Assembly (NCBI GenBank): GCA_910585935.1
Contig: CAJUHN010000060.1
Coordinates: forward strand, 1 to 16,877
Direction of reading: 5' to 3'
Source: an uncultured Lachnospiraceae bacterium
Lineage (GTDB): Bacteria; Bacillota; Clostridia; Lachnospirales; Lachnospiraceae
Length of the DNA stretch: 16,877 nucleotides
The stretch's first letter is position 1. Each line of letters starts with the position of its first letter. The notes beneath the pieces are model-generated. The model made no database searches. It had not been told where the DNA came from and saw only the letters and a program-made list of their open reading frames with translations. Below, piece by piece: positions 5,629 through 13,799 of the stretch. The position numbers and the translations under genes were made by a program.

Positions 5629-7104
5629 TTATTTATTTTCTCCCGACATATTTATTTCAGGAAGCCATGCACCGCTATTATCAAATGTATAAGAAACATT
5701 ATCAATCATGCACATTCCTGTATACATATAACCATCTTCTGAATCTAGATAATACCAACTAGGACCATCTAATAACCAACCAGTTTGCATAAAGCCATTT
5801 TGATCAAAATGATACCACTTGCCGTCTATCTTTTCCCAAGCATTTATGGAATAACCAGAATCTTTATGAATATATTGCCAACGACCATTTGTTTCGATCC
5901 AATCTCCGGGAATAGTTTGAACACTTCCTAAAATACGAATCGCGCGATAATTAGCTCCATAGCCAAATTGGTCAAGAGGATAGTTTAAACGGTCATTCGT
6001 ATGACCACAAGTTAAAATCTGGGATAAAGAATTGCTTAACCCTAGATTATCTACATAACTCACAAAAACAGTATGGTCAAACTCGCCATTATTTTGGAAA
6101 TCCACTTGAATAATATCTCCCGGTTGAGCAGTATGTACATCAATTTCAATTCCATATAATCCCGGGTTAGACTCTGAACCAGCTATTACATGATTATAAA
6201 AGCGATTTGTACTTGTCCAGCTCCAATTCTTTCCAGTATCTTCCCTAACAGAAGTATGATACCATGAGCGAGGTCCTGTGATCCCCATATCCACCATAGG
6301 CTCAGTTTTGCTATTAGGGTCATTTGGATTACCGCCTAATCCTACATAAATACATTGAGAACCGAAGTTTGCACAATCACCGCCTCTTCCAGCATAACTA
6401 GGAAAACTGGGATTATAAGATAAAGCATAAGTCTGAGCATAAGAAACAGCGAGATCTGCATTGACGGCAGTTTCTGGAATCTCTCCATAATAAGTACCTC
6501 TTCCAACATTATCCTGATAGAGATTAGCAAAAGCAGAATCTAATTGAAGAGATACATTCACAGAATCAGAATAATGATAATAGCGAGTATAGAAACCTTC
6601 TCCACAATAGATTTTGTCAATGAGCCATGAACCATGATTCACAAAAGTGAGTGTATAAGAATTATTCCAGCCAGAATTTACTGTCTTTCCTATTTCATTA
6701 TAGATAACCTGTTCATCTACTTTTACAGTAGCTGTATTGTTTTTGATAGAAATACTTCTTATTTGAAAATTATAAATATAATTTTCGATTTGTTTTGCGC
6801 GCACACGATAAGATTCATTAAAAAATGCCATGCGATTGAGAAAGAAATCAATCGAATAGTTATGAGAGGAGAATAAACCAGCAAAACGAGTATTATAGAA
6901 ATCTAAAATATCTAACCGATTTAAACTGTACATATCTGTTCCATCTGTGTAACAGTCATTTTTAGCAGAAAAAAAGCGGTTTGTCACATCTGTAATAGCA
7001 GCTGTATCAGAAACATTATCTGCTTTTACAGGAATCAGCGGCAAAAAAAATAATAAAACAATAATAAAAATGCTTATCCAATGTTTTTTCTGTTTTAGTT
7101 TCAT
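5629..7104 (-). CDS. Secreted amidase_6-domain protein with C-terminal choline-binding-type repeats
   Basis: A 491-residue exported protein, probably acting at the cell wall. Residues 1-28 are a signal peptide, likely cleaved after VKA. Residues 30-200 form an uncharacterised N-terminal region. Residues about 215-395 match the amidase_6 putative peptidase/amidase domain, with C244 in GGDCANFGSQC and H344 in FDHTVFVSY as probable catalytic Cys and His. Residues 400-482 are tryptophan/glycine-rich repeats of the choline- or glucan-binding kind (WIETNGRWQYI, AWEKIDGKWYHF, GFMQTGWLLDGPSWYYLD). ATG 7104 follows AAAGGAAA. A promoter and repeat copy D lie upstream. Family members are often annotated as amidase-domain proteins of unproven activity. 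Confidence 0.9.
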   Translation of the reverse strand: MKLKQKKHWISIFIIVLLFFLPLIPVKADNVSDTAAITDVTNRFFSAKNDCYTDGTDMYSLNRLDILDFYNTRFAGLFSSHNYSIDFFLNRMAFFNESYRVRAKQIENYIYNFQIRSISIKNNTATVKVDEQVIYNEIGKTVNSGWNNSYTLTFVNHGSWLIDKIYCGEGFYTRYYHYSDSVNVSLQLDSAFANLYQDNVGRGTYYGEIPETAVNADLAVSYAQTYALSYNPSFPSYAGRGGDCANFGSQCIYVGLGGNPNDPNSKTEPMVDMGITGPRSWYHTSVREDTGKNWSWTSTNRFYNHVIAGSESNPGLYGIEIDVHTAQPGDIIQVDFQNNGEFDHTVFVSYVDNLGLSNSLSQILTCGHTNDRLNYPLDQFGYGANYRAIRILGSVQTIPGDWIETNGRWQYIHKDSGYSINAWEKIDGKWYHFDQNGFMQTGWLLDGPSWYYLDSEDGYMYTGMCMIDNVSYTFDNSGAWLPEINMSGENK

Positions 7105-7147
7105 GCGTTTTTCCTTTCTTTTTCGTTTTGTATACTTTCACAAACTA

Positions 7148-7176
7148 ATTTTAACATTCCAAGAATCTTTCATCAA
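7148..7176 (-). promoter_or_regulatory. Promoter of the amidase/choline-binding gene
   Basis: On the minus strand TTGATG (7176-7171), a 17-base spacer and TAAAAT (7153-7148), about 44 bases before the start codon. Reasonable sigma-A-type match. Confidence 0.6.
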
Positions 7177-7204
7177 TAAAAAATTTTTTACAATTTTATG
7201 AAGA

Positions 7205-7404
7205 GAAAAGGGGTTATTTTTTGTTACTGTTAAATAAAGAAAATAAGTTATCCTTATAGAACGCGCTCCCGCTCCGTTCCAGACGTAACGGACACTAAAT
7301 TCTCGGCGCGTGACACATCGCTCATTAAGTGCCGACGTCTTCCAAGGGTTTTCTAAGGATAACTTATTTTCTTTGCCAACTGTATGGCTATTCTACTCAT
7401 GCCC
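7205..7404 (-). repeat. Structured dispersed repeat, copy D
   Basis: Minus-strand copy with perfect 21-bp arms, 7236-7256 and 7354-7374, whose sequence (rich in AAGAAAATAAG and TTATCC) is unrelated to the arms of copy B. The core is conserved: CCTTGGAAGACGT, then GGCACT opposite AGTGTC (where copy B has GGTACT opposite AGTACC), then CTGGAACGGAGC with a GGGA tetraloop. The 5' flank AGTAGAATAGCC (minus strand of 7386-7397) matches copy B's AGCAGAACAGCC, showing the element extends beyond the arms. The central hairpin differs from the other copies. Confidence 0.9.
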
Positions 7405-7510
7405 TTCCAGATTGAAATGAATAAAGGAAGATTTGATACTCTTATATATACTTGAAGTGTTGTTTTGCAGAAATAAATTTAGGTGAAAAAAATATATATG
7501 TAATCCGTGC

Positions 7511-7674
7511 CAAAAAGTAACGCCTGAGAAATACTATGTTCTAGAAGACCCTTGGAAGACGTTGGCACTTAATGAGCAGTTCCGCAAGAAGCGGGGCTGC
7601 GAATTTAGTACCATTACGTCTGGAACGGAGCGAGAGCGCGTCTTCAAGGGCATAGTATTTCTCAGGCGTGAACC
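7511..7674 (+). repeat. Structured dispersed repeat, copy E
   Basis: Plus-strand copy with perfect 18-bp arms, 7521-7538 and 7651-7668 (CGCCTGAGAAATACTATG and its complement), again a new sequence. Inside them GAAGAC pairs GTCTTC where copy B has GAAACC/GGTTTC. The core has CCTTGGAAGACGT, a central hairpin GCAGTTCCGC-AAGAA-GCGGGGCTGC, and a GAGA tetraloop. The 5' flank CAAAAAGTA is shared with copy F, but the following flank is shorter. It faces copy D head to head. Confidence 0.9.
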
Positions 7675-7884
7675 ATTGTCTAAAACTTTCAAACAGATAC
7701 AGACGGTTGAATCATAAGGACAGAAAGTAAATATTATAGTCGATTTTTTTTGGACATTGTGTTATTATAAAAACTAGCATGACTGAAAATATAGATGAAA
7801 AAACAAAAATTTTGTATTAAATGATTTTTATGGATTTTATTCTTTATAGATATACAAGAAGATAGAGAAAACGGAGGAGATAGA
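7675..7884. other. Leader region of the duplicated-domain lipoprotein
   Basis: AT-rich DNA between copy E and the lipoprotein gene. It must contain that gene's promoter, but I found only weak candidates: TTGAAT near 7709 with TATTAT near 7733 has an overlong spacer, and TATTAT at 7763-7768 lacks a good -35. No gene or RNA structure seen. Confidence 0.4.
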
Positions 7885-10032
7885 GTGGTGAAAAAAAACA
7901 AAGGAAAAAATTGGAGGAAATATTTCATTCTTATTTTATCCCTATTATTCGTGTTTTTGCTAAGTGGATGTGTAAATAAAAAAGAAGGAAAAAAAGAAAC
8001 AGGTCTGACGAGGAAGATTACAAAAGAGGAAGAAGAGAATATCACAGAAGATATAAAACAGGTGATAGCTATTTTAAAAGAATATACAACACAAACGGAG
8101 ATTTTAGATGCTTTAGCACAAGAGGATTATCTTGCAGTAGATAGATGGAATACACAAAACTTAAGAAATGAACAAAAAGCAGAAGAGTTTTGTGAAAATT
8201 TGAAATTAGGAGTAGAAGATAAGATTGTACTTTATCAAATTTGTGAAGAACAATTATTAATACGATTAGAACTTCAGGCGTTAGAGCAGAAATTGGGAAT
8301 TACTAGAACCGTCGCGCAATGGGAAGAAACAGGAGATTTTCAGATTACAGCGATAGAGAGATTTCAAGCTGATAGTTGGAAATATACACAAAAAGGGTAT
8401 TTATTTTATAAAAGGAATGTTCCTTCTGGTTTTGATGGACCAAATGGAATAGAAGCGATTCGGATAAAACCATTAGAAGAAGAATTGCGTCAGATGTGTC
8501 AGCTTTATATAGCGCCGATTGGATATGAAAATCAAAATTTATTTTTAATAAATTGGACAGAAAAGGATGTATCACAAATTAATGTTATGGATTTATATGA
8601 ATATTTATATAAAAATGACAGAAAGCAAATTATTTATCAAGAGAATTATCCAGATGGTATTCCAGAACAGGAATTTGAACAGACAGTAACAAATTATTTT
8701 GCCATTTCTGACGAAGCGATAAAACAATGGGCGGACTATGACGAAGAAAGAAAAGTGTATCATTGGAGGGAAAGAGGTATGATGGATTATACGCTTTCCT
8801 CTTATCCGATACCAGAAGTTGTGGCTTATCAAAAAAATGCAGATAATACATTGACATTAACAATAGATGCTGTTTGGGCAGAACGTGATACAGATAAAGC
8901 TTTTACACATCTAGTGACTATCCGAATATTAAATGATGGGAAATTTCAGTATGTGGGGAATCAGATACTAGAATCAAAAGAAAATGAATATCCAGTTTAT
9001 ATCGCAGGATATTTGAATGAGAGGGGAAAGGGAGAAGGAAATAGAATTACTTATTCTAAAAATATATTAGAATCAAAAGAGAAAAAAGAGATAAAAGAAA
9101 ACGTCAAAATTCTTTTAGAAAATATGATCGAAAATGAAATAGAAAATCTGGTTATTAGAATGGAAGAGGCAGGGGAAATTGCAATATCAGAAGACCGAAA
9201 TATGGTTAATTATCAAAAAGTAGTATCTTTTTATGAACAAGTAAAACAGGGAAAGGATATACAAATTATTTTATATGAAATAGAACAAAACGGAATGATA
9301 ACAGTTCAGATTTTTACGAATAGAAATAATAAAATGCAAAGGTGGAGCATCTCGGCAGTTTTAAAAGATAGAAAATGGGAATTACAAGAGAGAGGTATTT
9401 TTGACATTGATAAAATGAGATTAACACAGAAAGGATATTTGATTTATCATATAGAAGGAGCAGAAGTGATTGGAAATACTTCTGCTTATTATGGGATTCG
9501 TGTATTGCCTTTATCAGAAGAGTGTAGAACAATGAAAGAGATGTATTTTAAAGATTTTTCTTATTTAGAAAATGATATGTTATTATTGAATTGGAAAGAA
9601 GAGAATCTAAAAGAACTGCATTTTACAGAAATTTTTGAATATTTATATCAACTAGATACACAGATGGTATTTCAGCCTGAGAAAGATGGTATTCCAGCAG
9701 AATTATTAGAAAATATTATTTTAAAATATTTTCCTATCACTGTAGAAGAATTGAGAAGTAAACCAGAATATAAACCAGAAACAAACACGTATGATTGGAA
9801 AATGTGTACAACAACAGAATTTTTCCCTCCTGTGCCAGAAGTAATCCATGTAGAGAAAAGAAAAGATGGGTGTCTTATTTTACAAATAGATGCTGTTTGG
9901 ATTGATCGAGATACAGATTGTGCTTTTCAGAATACCGTGGTTATCAAACCTAAAAAAGAAGGAGGATTTTTCTTTATAGAAAATATGGTAGAAGCAAAAG
10001 AAATGAAAGTGCCAGATTATATTCCAAGATAA
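7885..10032 (+). CDS. Large lipoprotein with two tandem homologous domains, function unknown
   Basis: A 715-residue predicted lipoprotein: basic N-terminus, hydrophobic segment, lipobox LLSGC with C29. The rest is two diverged copies of one domain, about residues 50-375 and 400-713. Matching landmarks are TQKGYL (168 and 514), YEYLY/FEYLY (238 and 584), DGIP (257 and 601), IDAVW (327 and 668) and RDTDxAF (334 and 675). Each half begins with a helical, charged region and ends with a beta-rich region. I do not recognise an enzyme motif. It resembles clostridial DUF-type lipoproteins; I recall DUF6070 but cannot confirm it. GTG 7885 is chosen for its spacing behind GGAGGAGA (7873-7880); GTG 7888 is equally possible. 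A strong terminator follows, so it appears to be a single-gene unit. Possible role in extracellular sensing or binding is only a guess. Confidence 0.88.
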   Translation: MVKKNKGKNWRKYFILILSLLFVFLLSGCVNKKEGKKETGLTRKITKEEEENITEDIKQVIAILKEYTTQTEILDALAQEDYLAVDRWNTQNLRNEQKAEEFCENLKLGVEDKIVLYQICEEQLLIRLELQALEQKLGITRTVAQWEETGDFQITAIERFQADSWKYTQKGYLFYKRNVPSGFDGPNGIEAIRIKPLEEELRQMCQLYIAPIGYENQNLFLINWTEKDVSQINVMDLYEYLYKNDRKQIIYQENYPDGIPEQEFEQTVTNYFAISDEAIKQWADYDEERKVYHWRERGMMDYTLSSYPIPEVVAYQKNADNTLTLTIDAVWAERDTDKAFTHLVTIRILNDGKFQYVGNQILESKENEYPVYIAGYLNERGKGEGNRITYSKNILESKEKKEIKENVKILLENMIENEIENLVIRMEEAGEIAISEDRNMVNYQKVVSFYEQVKQGKDIQIILYEIEQNGMITVQIFTNRNNKMQRWSISAVLKDRKWELQERGIFDIDKMRLTQKGYLIYHIEGAEVIGNTSAYYGIRVLPLSEECRTMKEMYFKDFSYLENDMLLLNWKEENLKELHFTEIFEYLYQLDTQMVFQPEKDGIPAELLENIILKYFPITVEELRSKPEYKPETNTYDWKMCTTTEFFPPVPEVIHVEKRKDGCLILQIDAVWIDRDTDCAFQNTVVIKPKKEGGFFFIENMVEAKEMKVPDYIPR

Positions 10033-10065
10033 AACAATAGAAAAGAAAATAGAGAATAGATTAAC

Positions 10066-10117
10066 AAAAAAAGAAATGATTTCAAGATAAAATTTATCAG
10101 GAAATCATTTCTTTTTT
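10066..10117 (+). terminator. Intrinsic terminator after the duplicated lipoprotein
   Basis: AAAAAAGAAATGATTTC (within 10066-10083) pairs with GAAATCATTTCTTTTTT (10101-10117), with a loop that itself holds GATAAA/TTTATC. A-rich 5' and T-rich 3' sides make it potentially active in both directions. Confidence 0.85.
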
Positions 10118-10160
10118 GTATAGAAGGTCATAGGAAAATTAGTTGTTGCCACAATATACG

Positions 10161-10198
10161 CCCTACGCAGTTAGTAGGGAAGAAAGTAATTCCCCTAC
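10161..10198 (+). promoter_or_regulatory. Alternative hairpins in the leader of the FAD/Rieske gene
   Basis: CCCTAC (10161-10166) can pair with GTAGGG (10174-10179), and the same GTAGGGAA (10174-10181) can instead pair with TTCCCCTAC (10190-10198). The two hairpins exclude each other. No T-tract follows and no known riboswitch is recognised, so this is a weak candidate for leader control. Confidence 0.3.
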
Positions 10199-10268
10199 TC
10201 GATTAAATATTGAGAAAATGGAAATACTAAAAGATAAAATAGAAAGATGGAATGGGAGAATAGGTAGA

Positions 10269-11738
10269 ATGAAGTCGATTTGGAGTATAACAGCGAATCA
10301 TTTCAAGGCAGAAAAACCAAAAGAAAAAAAAGCAGAGGTAATTGTGATAGGTGCAGGCATGGCAGGAGTGTTAACTGCATATTTTTTAAAACAGGCAGGA
10401 ATTTCTGTTATGATTTTAGAGGCAAATGGAGTGGGAAGTGGGCAGACAAAAAATACAACAGCAAAAGTAACAGCACAGCATGGAGATATTTATCATAAAT
10501 TAATAGAAAACTTTGGTTGGGAAAAAGCCAGACAATACGCAGATGCGAACAGAATCGCTTTAGATCAATATAAAAGACTGATAAAAGATTTGTGTATAGA
10601 ATGTAACTTTGAAATTATGCCTTCTTACCTTTATAGTTTAAAAGAAGAAGAGATTTTAGAAAAAGAAGCAATCTGCAGCAGAAATTTAGGACTAGATACC
10701 TTTTATACCACAAAAACAACTTTGCCATTCACTGTAAAAAGTGCCGTGAAGATGGAAAGGCAGGCGCAATTTCATCCTCTTCGCTTTTTATATACTTTAG
10801 CAGATAATTTGCCTGTCTATGAACATACAAAAGTGATAAAGATAAAAGATAAAAAGATCTGGACAGATCAGGGAGAATTTTATGGGGATAAGATCATTTT
10901 CACTTCTCATTATCCATTTTTGAACTTTCCCGGACTATATTTTACCAAAATACATCAAGAGAGAAGTTATTTAAGCGCTTGGAAAACAGATTATCCATTA
11001 GATGGAATGTATTATGGAATTGATGAAGATGGTCTGTCTTTTCGGAAATTTCAAAATATGTTATTAATTGGTGGCGCATCTCATCGGACAGGAGAAAATA
11101 CATCAGGAGGAAATTATGACAGATTAAAACAAGCAGGAAAGACATATTTTCCAACAAGTAGTTTACAGATGCTTTGGTCAGCACAGGATTGCATTACTTT
11201 AGATGAGATACCCTATATTGGAAAATATAGCAGACTTTATTCTAACTGGTATGTTGCAACAGGATTTAAAAAATGGGGAATGTCTTTTTCCATGATAGCA
11301 GCTAGGTTATTATCTGACCAAATTATGGGAGTTCCAAATCCTTATGCTTCTATATTCTCACCACAGAGATTTTCTCTAAAAGCGGAAAAAGAAAAGATAA
11401 AAGAAGGCTGTTATTCTATAAAAAATTTATGGAAAGAATTTATGACAGTTCCTAAAAATGTATTTGAATCGCTTGCACCCGGACAAGGAGGTGTGGTGCG
11501 CTATCAAGGAAAAAAGGTAGGAGCATTTAAAGATAAAAATGGAGAGGTTTATCTGGTATCCACAAAATGTCCTCATTTAGGATGTCAAATGGCGTGGAAT
11601 CCAGAAGAACTCACATGGGATTGTCCTTGTCATGGTTCTAGATTTGATTATAAGGGCAATTTACTTAATAATCCCTCAAAAAAATCTATTTCTTGGAGAG
11701 GGGAAAAAGAATTGATAAATGGAGGAAAAGATAGATGA
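10269..11738 (+). CDS. FAD-dependent oxidoreductase with C-terminal Rieske [2Fe-2S] domain
   Basis: A 489-residue fusion of a DAO-type FAD oxidoreductase with a Rieske domain, as in the B. subtilis YhfW type. VIVIGAGMAGVLTAYFL (about 25-41) is the dinucleotide-binding fold with GxGxxG, followed by the E of ILEANGVGSGQTKNTTAK. The Rieske motif is CPHLGC and CPCHG near the end: C434, H436, C452 and H455 would bind the cluster, and C439 and C454 would form the usual disulfide. Substrate is unknown; the family is assumed to pass electrons between flavin and cluster. An upstream TTG (10143) would add 42 unconserved-looking residues, but ATG 10269 has GGGAGA nearby, and MKSIW is, to my recollection, the common start in relatives. 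It overlaps the next gene by ATGA, so the pair is translationally coupled. Confidence 0.9.
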   Translation: MKSIWSITANHFKAEKPKEKKAEVIVIGAGMAGVLTAYFLKQAGISVMILEANGVGSGQTKNTTAKVTAQHGDIYHKLIENFGWEKARQYADANRIALDQYKRLIKDLCIECNFEIMPSYLYSLKEEEILEKEAICSRNLGLDTFYTTKTTLPFTVKSAVKMERQAQFHPLRFLYTLADNLPVYEHTKVIKIKDKKIWTDQGEFYGDKIIFTSHYPFLNFPGLYFTKIHQERSYLSAWKTDYPLDGMYYGIDEDGLSFRKFQNMLLIGGASHRTGENTSGGNYDRLKQAGKTYFPTSSLQMLWSAQDCITLDEIPYIGKYSRLYSNWYVATGFKKWGMSFSMIAARLLSDQIMGVPNPYASIFSPQRFSLKAEKEKIKEGCYSIKNLWKEFMTVPKNVFESLAPGQGGVVRYQGKKVGAFKDKNGEVYLVSTKCPHLGCQMAWNPEELTWDCPCHGSRFDYKGNLLNNPSKKSISWRGEKELINGGKDR

Positions 11739-12646
11739 AAGAATTTTTTGAAGGTTGGTATTTAAAACATCAAATAGGAAATAGAGTTATTTGCTTTATT
11801 CCTTCTTTTCATTTTGATAAAAAAGGAAAAGTAAGAGGATCTTTACAAGTATTAACAGAGAATGGAGCAGGACAAAAAATATATGAAAGAGATGACTGCG
11901 GCAGAAAAAAAGACAAATTTTCTATAAAAATGGAAGATAATTTATTCACAGAACAGGGAATCCAGATTTTTTTCCAGACAGAGGAAATAAGCGTACAAGG
12001 AAAATTAAAATATGAAAAGTGGACACCTCTAAAAACAGATATCATGGGAACTTTCCGCTACCTGCCTTTTTTACAATGCAGACATGGAATATTGAGTATG
12101 TACCATAGATTAAAAGGAAGTCTTCTTATAAATGGAGAAAAAGTAGACTTCACAAATGGAGTAGGATATATCGAAAAAGATTGTGGATCTTCTTTTCCCG
12201 ATTCGTATTTTTGGACACAATGTAATGGGTTAGAAGGAAAAACAGAAAACAGTATCTGCGTCTGCGCCGCAGATGTTCCCCTTTATGGAACTTCTATTAC
12301 AGGCTGCATCGGTGCTATCCTTTATGAAGGAAAAGAATATCGTTTCGCCACTTATTTAGGAGCAAAGGTCATAAAATATAGTGAAGAGGAAATTATTTTA
12401 AAACAGGGAAAATGTTTTCTTATCATAGAAGTATTAGAAAAACAGGGACAAATACTAACCATACCTAAGAAAGGAATGATGAGTGGCATGGTCAGAGAGA
12501 GTCCAATAAGCAAAGTGAAATATCAATTTTGGATGAATAAAAAGTTAATCTTTGATTATACCAGCATACAGGCAGCGGTGGAATACAAAAAAGCTCCACT
12601 TTGCGACAGCATATGCATAAACGCAGTACAAGCCAGTATGTTATAA
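11735..12646 (+). CDS. Tocopherol-cyclase-family protein
   Basis: A 303-residue protein resembling the tocopherol cyclase family, which in plants and cyanobacteria closes the chromanol ring. Visible landmarks are FFEGWYLKHQIGN at the start, SFHFDKKG, and GYIEKDCGSSFPDSYFWTQC (about 144-163). Relatives, as I recall, usually have KDWGSSFP; here the tryptophan is cysteine. No signal peptide or transmembrane segment is obvious. Bacterial members in anaerobic Firmicutes have no tocopherol pathway, so the true substrate is unknown and may be another prenylated or lipid compound. The start codon overlaps the stop of the FAD/Rieske gene by four bases, which argues that both act in one pathway. Confidence 0.82.
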   Translation: MKEFFEGWYLKHQIGNRVICFIPSFHFDKKGKVRGSLQVLTENGAGQKIYERDDCGRKKDKFSIKMEDNLFTEQGIQIFFQTEEISVQGKLKYEKWTPLKTDIMGTFRYLPFLQCRHGILSMYHRLKGSLLINGEKVDFTNGVGYIEKDCGSSFPDSYFWTQCNGLEGKTENSICVCAADVPLYGTSITGCIGAILYEGKEYRFATYLGAKVIKYSEEEIILKQGKCFLIIEVLEKQGQILTIPKKGMMSGMVRESPISKVKYQFWMNKKLIFDYTSIQAAVEYKKAPLCDSICINAVQASML

Positions 12647-12758
12647 AAAATACAGGTATTTCATAAATTCTAATAGAACTCTTGTCAGATACCACATATC
12701 AAACCCATGACCTTTCGATCATAGGCAGTTGACAGAATAAAAGCAGATTTTCCCATTA

Positions 12759-13499
12759 TTAAACTTTTTCACCATAAAATTGACAGAAATTATAAAAAAT
12801 CTGTTCACCAGTTTTTTCCCATGTCATTCCTTTTATTTTAGCAATATACGCAATAGAATTAGAAAGCGCTTTTGCGATAGAGAAATCATTTTCCTGACTC
12901 TGACCTCTTTCCTTCGCTGCCCAAAGAAGAGCATCCCACCCATCGGTTTCTACCAAAAGCCGTTTTATATCTATTGTTTTTACTACATTTTGGACTGTTG
13001 TATTCCACCCCACATCTGAACCTATGGTAAAATAACAGTCCTTTTTTTTATATTGTTCTAAATAGTTATCACAAGAATACCAATGCACTAAAAAAGGGAT
13101 AGAATAGGATTTTATACAAGAAAAGACTTCTTTTTCCTGTCCCTTTGTATGAAGAACAACTGGAATATTGCGCTTCCTAGCGAGTTCTAACTGAGCAACA
13201 AAAATTTCTCTCTGTAGGGAAAGAGGAACATCACACCAAACAGAATCCATTCCAATTTCTCCTATCACCGAAACCTTCTCTAAATAAGGCATCAGTTCAT
13301 CTAAAGAAAGTTTTTGACTGTTCCAAGGATGTAAACCATAAGTAGAAATAAATAGAGAAGACTCTTTTTTTAACACTTCTATCCTTTCACACTCTTCTTT
13401 CGTTGTGCCAGAAAGAGCCGTTTTGATATACTTATTTTTTCTCTCCTCTATTTCTTCCAAATTACAAAGATGTGCATGTCCATCACAAAGTAACACCAT
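12759..13499 (-). CDS. TatD-family metal-dependent hydrolase
   Basis: A 246-residue TIM-barrel amidohydrolase-superfamily protein of the TatD type, whose members act as metal-dependent DNases or hydrolases. Metal ligands visible: H8 and H10 (DGHAHL), E81 (VIGEIGMD), H117 (VVLHTKG), H139 (FLVHWYS) and D186 (LLVETDGWDAL). The family motif is complete, so the enzyme is probably active. ATG is preceded by AAGGAGG at good spacing. It stands alone between a convergent tocopherol-cyclase-like gene and repeat copy F. It is more diverged than the housekeeping TatD/YabD copies usually found beside metG, so I give no gene symbol. Confidence 0.9.
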   Translation of the reverse strand: MVLLCDGHAHLCNLEEIEERKNKYIKTALSGTTKEECERIEVLKKESSLFISTYGLHPWNSQKLSLDELMPYLEKVSVIGEIGMDSVWCDVPLSLQREIFVAQLELARKRNIPVVLHTKGQEKEVFSCIKSYSIPFLVHWYSCDNYLEQYKKKDCYFTIGSDVGWNTTVQNVVKTIDIKRLLVETDGWDALLWAAKERGQSQENDFSIAKALSNSIAYIAKIKGMTWEKTGEQIFYNFCQFYGEKV

Positions 13500-13590
13500 A
13501 TTTCCTCCTTTTTAACACCAGTCCAGCTCTTTTTCTGCGGTTATTTTTTGTAGTTATCAAACTTCTTTCTCTTTTTAGACAGACTCATTT

Positions 13591-13771
13591 TCAAAAAGTA
13601 GAACCCCTCACAACCTAGCGAAGACAAGGCATGATTCTATAAGAAGCCCCTTGGAAGACGTCAGCACTTAGCAAACAGACCTTTATGGTCTGTGCGCTTA
13701 GTACCGCTACGTCTGGAACGGAGCGAAAGCGCGGCTTCGTTAGAACATGCCTTGCCGCAGCGCCCCTTTGA
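13591..13771 (+). repeat. Structured dispersed repeat, copy F (full length)
   Basis: A 181-bp plus-strand copy with both outer flanks: TCAAAAAGTAGAAC at the 5' end and GCCGCAGCGCCCCTTTGA at the 3' end, matching copy B. Arms 13626-13648 and 13733-13753 differ from those of copy B by paired, compensating changes. The central hairpin is replaced by an unrelated one, ACAGACC (13675-13681) with GGTCTGT (13687-13693). The GAAA tetraloop hairpin and CTGGAACGGAGC are retained. It lies on the strand opposite both flanking genes. Confidence 0.92.
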
Positions 13772-13799
13772 CTATTAAATCTGAACTATCCCATTTTTC

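Noticed and set aside
10143..10268. N-terminal extension of the FAD-Rieske protein from TTG 10143
   Set aside because: The extra 42 residues look uncharacteristic, the region contains inverted repeats, and ATG 10269 has a better ribosome binding site and a family-like start.
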